NCBI GenBank assembly: GCA_900548255.1
Contig: URKH01000092.1
Coordinates: forward strand, 1-5,979
Reading direction: 5' to 3'
Origin: an uncultured Collinsella sp.
GTDB lineage: Bacteria > Actinomycetota > Coriobacteriia > Coriobacteriales > Coriobacteriaceae
Length of the DNA: 5,979 nt
Made by a program: the position numbers and the translations under genes. Below are positions 1-5,961 of this stretch, piece after piece. The notes under the pieces were generated by a model. The model was not told the origin of the DNA, searched no databases, and saw nothing but the letters and a program-made list of their open reading frames with translations. Position 1 is the first letter of the stretch. Every line of letters starts with the position of its first letter.

Positions 1-1422
1 GTCGAGAAGACGAACATCCCGGGTCTGTTGGTGTTCGACCTGCCGGTGCATGGTGACAATCGTGGCTGGTTCAAGGAGAACTGGCAGCGCGCCAAGATGA
101 CCGCCCTGGGCATCCCGGACCTCAGGGTCGTCCAGAACAACATCTCCTACAACGACAGCCGCGGCGTCACCCGCGGCATCCACGCCGAGCCCTGGGACAA
201 GTTCATCTCGGTGGCCCGAGGCTCGGTCTTCGGCGCCTGGGTCGACCTGCGCGAGGGCAGCGCCACCTACGGGAAGGTGTTCACCTGCACGCTCGACCCG
301 AGTAAGGCCATCTACGTCCCGCGCGGCGTGGGCAACAGCTTCCAGGCGCTCGAGGACGGCACCGCCTACACCTACCTGGTGGACGCCCACTGGTCGCTGG
401 AGCTCAAGAGGACCTACACCTTCGTGAACCTCGCCGACCCCGAGCTCGCCATCGAGTGGCCGATCCCGCTTGCGGAGGCCACCGTCTCCGAGGCCGACCT
501 CAACCACCCGATGCTGAAGGACGTCGTCCCGATGGCGCCGAAGCGTACCCTCGTCACCGGCTGCGACGGCCAGCTGGGCCATGCGGTGCGCGCGCTCGCC
601 GAGGAGCGCGGCGTGGCCAAGGACTTCGACTTCTGCGACATCGACACCTTCGACATGTCAGACCCGGACGCCTACGCGCAGTACGACTGGTCGCTCTACG
701 GCACCGTCATCAACTGCGGTGCCTACACCGCGGTCGACAGGGCGGAGACCCCCGAGGGCCGCGTCAACGCCTGGAAGGCCAACGCGACCGGCCCCGCCCT
801 GCTCGCCCGCACCTGCTCCGAGCACGGCATCACCCTGGTCCACGTGTCCTCCGACTACGTCTTCGACGGCACGGCCGAGGTCCACACCGAGGACGAGCCC
901 CTCAGCCCGCTGTCCGTCTACGGCCAGACCAAGGCCGCCGGCGACATCGCCGTGGCCGGGTGCCCGCGCCACTACATCATGCGCTCCAGCTGGGTAATCG
1001 GCGAGGGCCACAACTTCGTCAAGATCATGAGGGGGCTGTCCGACCGCGTCGCCGACCCCGAGGACAATCTCGCGCAGGTCACGGTCGTCGACGACCAGCT
1101 GGGCCGCCTGACCTTCACCCGCGACATGGCCGAGGCCATCTTCCACGTGCTGGGCACGCACGCCCCCTACGGCACCTACGACTGCACCGGCTCCGGCGCC
1201 GTCAGGTCCTGGGCGGACATCGCCCGCGCCGTCTTCGAGGCCGCCAACGGCAACGGCGAGAGGGTCGTGCCGGTTTCGACCGCCGACTACTACGCGAACG
1301 CCGCCGGCCCCGTCGCCCCGCGCCCGGTCCACTCGGCGCTCGACCTGTCCAAGCTCGAGGCTGCAGGCTTCCACATGCCCGACTGGGAGGAAGAGCTGGG
1401 GGAGTACCTCAAGACGCTCTAG
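1..1422 (+). CDS. rmlCD: Bifunctional dTDP-4-dehydrorhamnose 3,5-epimerase / dTDP-4-dehydrorhamnose reductase (RmlC-RmlD fusion), 5'-partial
   Basis: This cytoplasmic enzyme carries out the last two steps of dTDP-L-rhamnose synthesis: epimerisation of dTDP-4-keto-6-deoxyglucose, then NAD(P)H-dependent reduction. The frame is open from base 1, giving 473 visible residues before TAG at 1420. The family-typical opening (IPGLLVFDLPVHGDNRGWF) starts at residue 6, so probably only a short N-terminal piece lies outside the window. The in-frame TTG at 28 falls inside this conserved stretch and is not the start. Residues ~1-170 form the RmlC cupin, with RGIH (H61), K67, VDLREGS (81-87), YVPRG (105-109), Y123/Y125 and DPELAIEWP (146-154). 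Residues ~181-473 form the RmlD Rossmann domain, with the nucleotide-binding GCDGQLG (187-193), NCGAYTAVDRAE (238-249), SSDYVFDG (283-290), the YGQTK catalytic Tyr/Lys pair (Y307, K311) and RPVHSALDLSKL (441-452). The His expected in the RmlC 'HGF' motif is Asn112 here. The gene is visibly richer in G+C than the operon facing it. The fusion call is secure; activity of the cupin half is inferred. Confidence 0.93.
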   Translation, partial: VEKTNIPGLLVFDLPVHGDNRGWFKENWQRAKMTALGIPDLRVVQNNISYNDSRGVTRGIHAEPWDKFISVARGSVFGAWVDLREGSATYGKVFTCTLDPSKAIYVPRGVGNSFQALEDGTAYTYLVDAHWSLELKRTYTFVNLADPELAIEWPIPLAEATVSEADLNHPMLKDVVPMAPKRTLVTGCDGQLGHAVRALAEERGVAKDFDFCDIDTFDMSDPDAYAQYDWSLYGTVINCGAYTAVDRAETPEGRVNAWKANATGPALLARTCSEHGITLVHVSSDYVFDGTAEVHTEDEPLSPLSVYGQTKAAGDIAVAGCPRHYIMRSSWVIGEGHNFVKIMRGLSDRVADPEDNLAQVTVVDDQLGRLTFTRDMAEAIFHVLGTHAPYGTYDCTGSGAVRSWADIARAVFEAANGNGERVVPVSTADYYANAAGPVAPRPVHSALDLSKLEAAGFHMPDWEEELGEYLKTL

Positions 1423-1444
1423 CCGTTATTAACTTTTCGAGAGA

Positions 1445-1474
1445 AAAAGCCGCCGCTTGTTAACGGCGGCTTTT
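1445..1474. terminator. Bidirectional intrinsic terminator between convergent transcription units
   Basis: A perfect seven-pair G+C stem (GCCGCCG at 1449-1455 with CGGCGGC at 1464-1470) is extended by four A-T pairs (1445-1448 with 1471-1474) around an 8-base loop. The plus-strand transcript ends the stem in a U run starting at 1471. The minus-strand transcript ends in a U run read from 1448-1444. The hairpin begins 22 bases after the rmlCD stop, so it suits termination of that unit. The TAA stop of the minus-strand membrane-protein gene (1462-1460) lies in the loop, and its last codons (KSRR) form one arm of the stem. It therefore also serves as the terminator of the opposing operon. Confidence 0.88.
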
Positions 1475-3871
1475 CTTATGCCTGGCGTATAGACCCGCTG
1501 CAACAAGGGCGGCGGCGGTCGCCAGACTCACTGCAAGCCCCGCAAGGGCGCCCGGAGTCTTGTAGGTCATCACGATCTTATTCGCGCCTTTCTGCATGTT
1601 CAGGGACAACAAGCCCTTATCGGCGGCGGGCGTTAGTTCTGCGGCGGTTCCGTTTACCGTTACGTTCCAGCCCTCATCGTACGGAACGCTCAACAGCAGG
1701 TTGCCGTCATCCTTTGCGGTATACTCGCCTTCGATCCTTCCGTCCTCAAAAACCGTCGTAATAAACTCGCTCGCCTTAAGCTCGTTAATAATCTGCTCGA
1801 AAACATCCAGATTGAGGGCGTAAAAGACCGGCTCATTGTCTTGGGGCATGTCTGTATAGCCCTCTGCGACTCCGATTGACACCGTATGCTGGCTCGGGGT
1901 GTCCGATGCATCCGCAATCTGGCGGATATTATTGTCGAATCTCCAGGCCTCGTTTTCGATTGCTCGCTGGTCGATGGTAAGGGCGACGGGCCAATAACTG
2001 CCGGCGGTCGCATCTTTGTTGATGTAGAGATACCCGATGGAGCTTGCCGGAAGAGTAACGCTCCATTGCTTTAAGCTATCGCTATTCTCCGTGCTCGCGG
2101 CCTCGATCTTGGTATAGAGCTCGACCTTGCGGCCTAGGATTTTGCTGTAGAGGTCGTTCTGCTTTTCGAAGGGGTTCTCGCTCTTCAGCGTGCTGTTTTG
2201 GATATCGCTTGAGGCTGCGACGCCAATGCTGAGCGCATAGGGGTTCTCGTACACCGAGCTTGTGGAGTCGGCCTGATTCGTCTTGGCCGAAACGTATCCT
2301 GCAGGCGCGTTTTCAGGAATGGCGTACTTAACTCCCAATAGGGCATCGACGGCGAGAATGGGCTCGGCATAACGGGTCGAGAATTCGCCGACGCTGCTGT
2401 ATCCAAGGGAGTTGAGCAGTGCGATGGCCTGCGGGTTGTTGGCAGACGAATACGAAGACAACTGGTTGTACCCAAGCGCTAGGCCTTCGTTGAGGGCGGC
2501 GCTATCGGCACGCGTGGTCGTTCGATCGATGCGGTAGAATGACGCAGAATCCTGGTCTTGAATGGTCGTGATAGTGTCGGTTGCGGTGGCGACATAGGCG
2601 CTGTTGGCTTTTTCGGAATAGCCTGTGTACAGCTGGTTCCACATAACATGGGCGTTGGCAAACAACTCAATGGCGGTTAGTGCCAGGAGGGGCATGATGA
2701 CGACGGGGCGATAGGCTTGACGCAATTTGGGCTGGTTTTTGAGCGCCTGCAGCGCGTGTCCTGCGGCCCACAGCGCAAAGAAGCTCAGCAAAAAAGCCGT
2801 GCGCGAGTAGAAGCCGTTGGGAACGCGCATGCCGCACCAGATGTACTCGAGCGGGCTCAAAACGGAGCTTGCGACCAGGATTATCGTGACGACGAGTGTT
2901 GCGATGCGCGTCTTGATCGAAACCGTGCGGTTAACCAGCAGGCTCACCGCAAGCAGCATCATGACGATGCCGCAATAGAACTGCGGTGTACTATCGTTGT
3001 TCACCCACATGCCAGGGAGAAAGCCCCTGATGAGCGATTTGAGGCTGGTTTTAAGCAGCGGCCCGAGGGCTAGGACGGGGCCGCCCTTGGACATGGCAAG
3101 GATGGTCGGCAAAAAGGTCCAAGCGGACAGAAGTAGCCCGAGCACGATGGCGCCTGCGAATCGCAGGGCCCGATCGAGCATGAGCTTCCAGCTAAAACCT
3201 TCTTCTGCAACATAATCGACAAATTCGACCAATACGAAGATGCAGAGGAACAGGATGCTGATGTAGGCCGTATACCAGCAGAACATGACATTGAGCGCCG
3301 TTGTGATGACGAGGCGGATCATGCACTGCTTGCGGATGAGCTCGTAGCATCCGTAGGCGCAGATGGGCAGCAGGATGAGGCAATCGATCCAGAGTGGGTT
3401 GCGCAGGTTGCTGATGGTCCAGCTGCAAAACGTGAACGAGAGGGATAGCAAGAATGCGGCGGGCTTGGAAAGGTCAAAGCGCTTTTGCACATACCAAGCG
3501 CTGCTGATGTGGATGCAGCCAAGCTTGAGCGCGGTTATGGCAAATACGAAGAGCGTCAGCTTGTCTGCGGGAAACAGCACGCAGAGCAGGTTGAAGGGGC
3601 TGGCGAGGTAGTAGCTATAGAGCCCCCATGTGTTCATACCGAGGCCCTGTGAGAAGGAATAGCGAAGGTTTGCCTCGCCTAAAAGGACGCGGCGAAACCA
3701 CGCGAAGAAGTCGATGTATTGGTATTTGAGATCGTTGGTGAGAAACGAGTTGTCGCCAAAGGGGTAGACATGCCCCGCCACCGCAAGCGCAACAAAGACC
3801 GCGACGGAAAACGCAAAGCAGGCAGCGTAGAATACTGCATTCTTAAGCGTGCATTTATTGGGCCGTGTCAT
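1460..3871 (-). CDS. yfhO: YfhO-family multi-pass membrane protein, predicted GT-C glycosyltransferase
   Basis: This 803-residue protein has the YfhO (PF09586-type) pattern. A first membrane segment at ~10-34 is followed by an extracytoplasmic loop with FGDNSFLTNDLKYQYIDFF (38-56), whose D47 is the likely catalytic GT-C aspartate. Many hydrophobic segments follow to ~400, with WVNNDSTPQFYCG (289-301) and NGFYSRTAFLLSFF (352-365) between them. Then comes a ~370-residue soluble, presumably extracellular, region carrying SVPYDEGWNVTVNG (728-741). A final membrane helix (~775-796) and a basic tail (RHKKSRR) end it. Length is usual for the family. In B. subtilis, YfhO works with CsbB to put GlcNAc on lipoteichoic acid; here it directly follows a CsbB-like gene, so transfer of a lipid-linked sugar onto a surface polymer is inferred. 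The ATG at 3871 is chosen because GAGGA lies 5 bases upstream and the membrane segment follows at once. The 45 extra in-frame residues back to 4006 overlap the upstream gene and look non-native. The symbol is a family name; donor and acceptor are unknown. Confidence 0.9.
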   Translation of the reverse strand: MTRPNKCTLKNAVFYAACFAFSVAVFVALAVAGHVYPFGDNSFLTNDLKYQYIDFFAWFRRVLLGEANLRYSFSQGLGMNTWGLYSYYLASPFNLLCVLFPADKLTLFVFAITALKLGCIHISSAWYVQKRFDLSKPAAFLLSLSFTFCSWTISNLRNPLWIDCLILLPICAYGCYELIRKQCMIRLVITTALNVMFCWYTAYISILFLCIFVLVEFVDYVAEEGFSWKLMLDRALRFAGAIVLGLLLSAWTFLPTILAMSKGGPVLALGPLLKTSLKSLIRGFLPGMWVNNDSTPQFYCGIVMMLLAVSLLVNRTVSIKTRIATLVVTIILVASSVLSPLEYIWCGMRVPNGFYSRTAFLLSFFALWAAGHALQALKNQPKLRQAYRPVVIMPLLALTAIELFANAHVMWNQLYTGYSEKANSAYVATATDTITTIQDQDSASFYRIDRTTTRADSAALNEGLALGYNQLSSYSSANNPQAIALLNSLGYSSVGEFSTRYAEPILAVDALLGVKYAIPENAPAGYVSAKTNQADSTSSVYENPYALSIGVAASSDIQNSTLKSENPFEKQNDLYSKILGRKVELYTKIEAASTENSDSLKQWSVTLPASSIGYLYINKDATAGSYWPVALTIDQRAIENEAWRFDNNIRQIADASDTPSQHTVSIGVAEGYTDMPQDNEPVFYALNLDVFEQIINELKASEFITTVFEDGRIEGEYTAKDDGNLLLSVPYDEGWNVTVNGTAAELTPAADKGLLSLNMQKGANKIVMTYKTPGALAGLAVSLATAAALVAAGLYARHKKSRR

Positions 3872-4823
3872 CAGATTCCTCGTTGGACTCTCGGATGATA
3901 TAGATGGGGCGGCGCTTGGTTTCCAAGTAGGCTTTTGCCAAGTACTCGCCAATGATTCCCAGGCACAGGAGCTGCATGCCGCCAAACAGCGTAATGAGGC
4001 AGGCAAGGGAGGGCCATCCGCCTACGGGATCGCCCCAAACAAGCGTTTTGACCAGGATGACGATAAATCCCATGATGGCGATGAGGCAGAAGACGATACC
4101 CGTGAGGGCGGCGAGGGAGAGTGGCGCCGTGGAAAACGCGACGATGCCGTCGATGGAATAGAGGAGCAGCGACCAAAAGCTCCATTTGGTCTCACCGGCC
4201 ACGCGGTTGACGTTTACGTAGGGGAGCCATTTGGTCTTGAAGCCGACCCAGCCGTAGATGCCCTTGGAGAATCGATTGTATTCGCCCATGGAGATGATGG
4301 CGTTGACCATAGGTCGCTTCATGAGCCTAAAATCGCGTGCTCCGTCGACGATGTCGGCCTTGGAAATGCGGTTGATGATCTTGTAGAACATACGGGCGCA
4401 GAACGACCTGATGGGAGGCTCGCCTTCGCGGGTGGTCCTGCGTGTGGCGACGTTATCGTAGTCTTCGGTTTGCAAGATCTCGTACATCTGCGGCAGGAGC
4501 GAGGGCGGGTCCTGCATGTCGGCATCCATGGTGGCGACATAGTCGCCCTTTGCGTGCTGGAGTCCGGCGAGTAGTGCCGCCTCCTTGCCAAAGTTGCGCG
4601 AGAAAGAGTGCCAGCGGATGGCGTATGGATGCGCCGCCGTAGCTTCTGCCTTCATGACGGCGAGCGTTTTGTCTGCCGAGCCATCGTCGATGAGGACGGC
4701 TTCAAAGGAGATGCCGGGGTCTTGCCGGGTCATGATGCGAACGACGCCATCGAGCTCTTTGAGAAAGATCGGAAGTGATTCCTGCTCGTTGTAACTCGGT
4801 ACGACGATGGAGATGAGCGGCAT
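3855..4823 (-). CDS. CsbB/GtrB-like GT2 glycosyltransferase, predicted polyprenyl-phosphate sugar synthase
   Basis: This 322-residue GT2 enzyme has the GT-A fold motifs in order: VVPSYNEQES (7-16), IDDGSADKT (45-53), SFSRNFGKEAALLAGL (73-88), the metal-binding MDADMQDPP (99-107), GARDFRLM (161-168), NRFSKGIYGWVGF (183-195) and GETKWSFW (210-217). Two hydrophobic helices follow (~229-258 and ~271-293), then a basic cytoplasmic tail (ETKRRPIYII). Order, spacing and length match the CsbB/GtrB/YfdH group, which transfers a sugar from a nucleotide donor to undecaprenyl phosphate on the cytoplasmic face of the membrane. ATG at 4823 is preceded by AGAGG nine bases upstream, inside the end of the preceding gene, and the conserved motif starts within ten residues. 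The 3' end overlaps the yfhO start by 17 bases, the same partnership as csbB-yfhO in Bacillus subtilis. The transferred sugar (glucose, GlcNAc or another) cannot be told from these motifs. The family is clear and exact orthology to CsbB is likely but unproven. Confidence 0.92.
   Translation of the reverse strand: MPLISIVVPSYNEQESLPIFLKELDGVVRIMTRQDPGISFEAVLIDDGSADKTLAVMKAEATAAHPYAIRWHSFSRNFGKEAALLAGLQHAKGDYVATMDADMQDPPSLLPQMYEILQTEDYDNVATRRTTREGEPPIRSFCARMFYKIINRISKADIVDGARDFRLMKRPMVNAIISMGEYNRFSKGIYGWVGFKTKWLPYVNVNRVAGETKWSFWSLLLYSIDGIVAFSTAPLSLAALTGIVFCLIAIMGFIVILVKTLVWGDPVGGWPSLACLITLFGGMQLLCLGIIGEYLAKAYLETKRRPIYIIRESNEESDDTAQ
3877..3881 (-). promoter_or_regulatory. Ribosome binding site deciding the yfhO start
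   Basis: Read on the minus strand, GAGGA sits 5 bases before ATG at 3871. It lies inside the last codons of the upstream glycosyltransferase gene. It supports the 803-residue start over a longer in-frame frame reaching back to 4006, and it suggests translational coupling across the 17-base gene overlap. Confidence 0.75.
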
Positions 4824-4829
4824 GGTGGT

Positions 4830-5801
4830 TTACCTCTCGCTTGGCTTGGAAGTAGGGTGGCCGGGCTGGTCGTCGTAGGCGTATTTGCTGTACACGTTGA
4901 CCTCCCACTGCTTTTTTTCGACCTTTGCCACGGAATCGAGGATGAAGCCGGTCGCAAGGCTCAGACCGCACAGGAACATAAACGACGCGGCGAGCATGGC
5001 GGTGGGGAAGCGCGGAACGAGGCCGGTCTGGAAATACTCGACAACGATGGGCATGCCCAAGGCGAGGCCGATCACCGCAAACAGAAGCGCGACGAGGCTG
5101 AAGAACTTCAGCGGGCGGTAGTCCTTGAACAGCGTGCCGATCATCGCAACGACTTTAATGCCGTCGCTCACGGTATTGAGCTTGGACTCGGAACCTTCCG
5201 GACGGTCGCGGTACTCGATGGGCACATCTTTGATGCGCCAGCGGTGGTCGACGGCGTGGATCGAGAGCTCGGTTTCGATCTGGAAGCCCTCGGAAAGCAC
5301 AGGGAAGGTTTTAACGAACGGGCGGCTCATGGCGCGGTAGCCGGTCATGACGTCATCGAAGCTGTAGCCATAGATCCACTTGATCATGGAGCGGACCAAA
5401 TTATTACCAAAGCCGTGGAAGGCACGCTTGTTTTCCTCGGCATAGGTGCCATTTGAGAGACGATCGCCTACGGTCATGTCGGCTGTGCCGTTAAGGATGG
5501 GCTCGCAGAGGGCTTTGGACGCCTCGGCGGGGTAGGTGTCGTCTCCGTCGACCATCAGGTAGCAATCGGCGTCGATGTCGCGAAACATCTGGCGGCATAC
5601 GTTGCCCTTTCCCTGGCGGGGCTCAAAGCGGACCGTGGCGCCGTGTTCGGTGGCGATGCGTGAGGTATCGTCCGACGAGTTGTTGTCATAGACATAGACC
5701 GTCGCTTGCGGAAGCTCGCGGTGAAAGTCGTCGATGACTTTGCCGATCGTGAGCGCTTCGTTGTAGCAGGGGATGATGACGGCGATGGATTCAGAATTCA
5801 C
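4830..5801 (-). CDS. Membrane-anchored GT2 glycosyltransferase (DPM1/DPG-synthase-like), first gene of the operon
   Basis: This 323-residue family-2 glycosyltransferase shows IIPCYNEALTIG (9-20), YDNNSSDDT (38-46), RQGKGN (62-67), the metal/donor motif MVDGDDTYP (83-91), DVMTGYRAMSR (150-160), EGFQIETELSIHA (171-183) and YRDRPEGSESKLNTVSDG (197-214). Two membrane helices (~231-254 and ~267-289) and a hydrophilic tail rich in charged residues and Pro/Ser follow. The layout is that of enzymes using polyprenyl phosphate as acceptor, so a lipid-linked sugar product at the inner membrane face is likely. Its motifs differ clearly from the next gene (YDNNSSDDT and DGDDTYP against IDDGSADKT and DADMQDPP), so it is a separate subfamily rather than a recent duplicate. 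The start is GTG at 5801: AAGGAG lies six bases upstream, an in-frame TGA directly precedes the GTG, and the Rossmann-like strand begins at residue 5. It is followed after six bases by the CsbB-like gene. Donor and product are unknown; a direct polymer-building role is the alternative. Confidence 0.9.
   Translation of the reverse strand: MNSESIAVIIPCYNEALTIGKVIDDFHRELPQATVYVYDNNSSDDTSRIATEHGATVRFEPRQGKGNVCRQMFRDIDADCYLMVDGDDTYPAEASKALCEPILNGTADMTVGDRLSNGTYAEENKRAFHGFGNNLVRSMIKWIYGYSFDDVMTGYRAMSRPFVKTFPVLSEGFQIETELSIHAVDHRWRIKDVPIEYRDRPEGSESKLNTVSDGIKVVAMIGTLFKDYRPLKFFSLVALLFAVIGLALGMPIVVEYFQTGLVPRFPTAMLAASFMFLCGLSLATGFILDSVAKVEKKQWEVNVYSKYAYDDQPGHPTSKPSER
4833..4837 (-). promoter_or_regulatory. 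Ribosome binding site of the CsbB-like gene, embedded in the upstream gene's 3' end
   Basis: AGAGG read on the minus strand overlaps the last two codons of the upstream glycosyltransferase. That gene's TAA stop (4832-4830) lies between this site and the ATG at 4823. The nine-base spacing is acceptable. The arrangement favours re-initiation by ribosomes finishing the first gene. Confidence 0.6.
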
Positions 5802-5807
5802 TCAATG

Positions 5808-5813
5808 CTCCTT
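5808..5813 (-). promoter_or_regulatory. Strong ribosome binding site for the GTG-started first operon gene
   Basis: AAGGAG read on the minus strand is six bases before GTG at 5801. Because an in-frame TGA (5804-5802) immediately precedes that GTG, no longer start is possible. The site therefore fixes the non-ATG start. Confidence 0.85.
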
Positions 5814-5831
5814 ATACATTCAATCCTTGAA

Positions 5832-5860
5832 AGTATAGCCGTTTGGGCTTGGCATCCTAA
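5832..5860 (-). promoter_or_regulatory. Candidate sigma-70-type promoter of the three-gene glycosyltransferase operon
   Basis: On the minus strand, TATACT (5837-5832) is one mismatch from the consensus -10. TTAGGA (5860-5855) lies 17 bases further upstream but matches TTGACA at only three positions. Initiation about seven bases downstream would give a short leader of about 20-25 bases ending in the AAGGAG site. The -10 is convincing by sequence and position; the -35 is weak, which may mean an activator is needed or the hexamer is misplaced. Confidence 0.5.
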
Positions 5861-5916
5861 GATGTGGGTTAGTTCTCCAGTTTTGTTGCGCGAATCGTTT
5901 GCATGGCCGTCGGGTC

Positions 5917-5922
5917 TATACT
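5917..5922 (+). promoter_or_regulatory. Candidate -10 element for the plus-strand gene at the right edge
   Basis: TATACT lies 39 bases before the GTG start at 5962, which would leave a leader of about 30 bases containing the AAAGGAG site. No good -35 is seen at 16-18 bases upstream (for example ATCGTT at 5894-5899). The hexamer sits in the same local context (CTATACT followed by T-rich sequence) as the divergent -10 at 5832-5837. Confidence 0.42.
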
Positions 5923-5946
5923 GTTCGTTTGTCAACGATTACGAGT

Positions 5947-5953
5947 AAAGGAG
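5947..5953 (+). promoter_or_regulatory. Ribosome binding site of the right-edge gene
   Basis: AAAGGAG is eight bases before GTG at 5962. Its strength and spacing are the main evidence that a gene starts here, since only six codons are in the window. Confidence 0.75.
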
Positions 5954-5961
5954 TTGCATCC

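Noticed and set aside
28..30. TTG at 28 as the start of the RmlC-RmlD gene
   Set aside because: It is in the middle of the conserved IPGLLVFDLP segment, and the frame stays open with family-like residues back to base 1, so the true start lies upstream of the window.
658..1374. A 238-residue minus-strand open frame antisense to rmlCD
   Set aside because: It is low-complexity, Gly/Val/Asp-rich, has no recognisable motif, and mirrors the third-position bias of the sense gene.
456..1463. A long open plus-strand frame (335 residues) overlapping rmlCD in another frame
   Set aside because: The translation is dominated by Arg, Gly, Pro and His, as expected for an out-of-frame reading of a G+C-rich gene, and the fused RmlC-RmlD domains account for the same bases.
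3872..4006. A 45-residue N-terminal extension of the YfhO-family protein
   Set aside because: It would lie wholly within the upstream glycosyltransferase gene, its residues do not resemble a YfhO N-terminus, and a good GAGGA site with proper spacing supports ATG at 3871.
3849..4574. A 241-residue plus-strand open frame opposite the CsbB-like gene
   Set aside because: It is antisense to a gene with a full set of GT2 motifs and has no convincing ribosome binding site or domain of its own. The same reasoning removes the 199-residue plus-strand frame at 4857-5456.
5925..5938. A small inverted repeat (TCGTT / AACGA) in the leader of the right-edge gene, considered as a riboswitch or operator
   Set aside because: Five mostly weak pairs with a four-base loop can occur by chance, and there is no larger conserved fold or T run around it.
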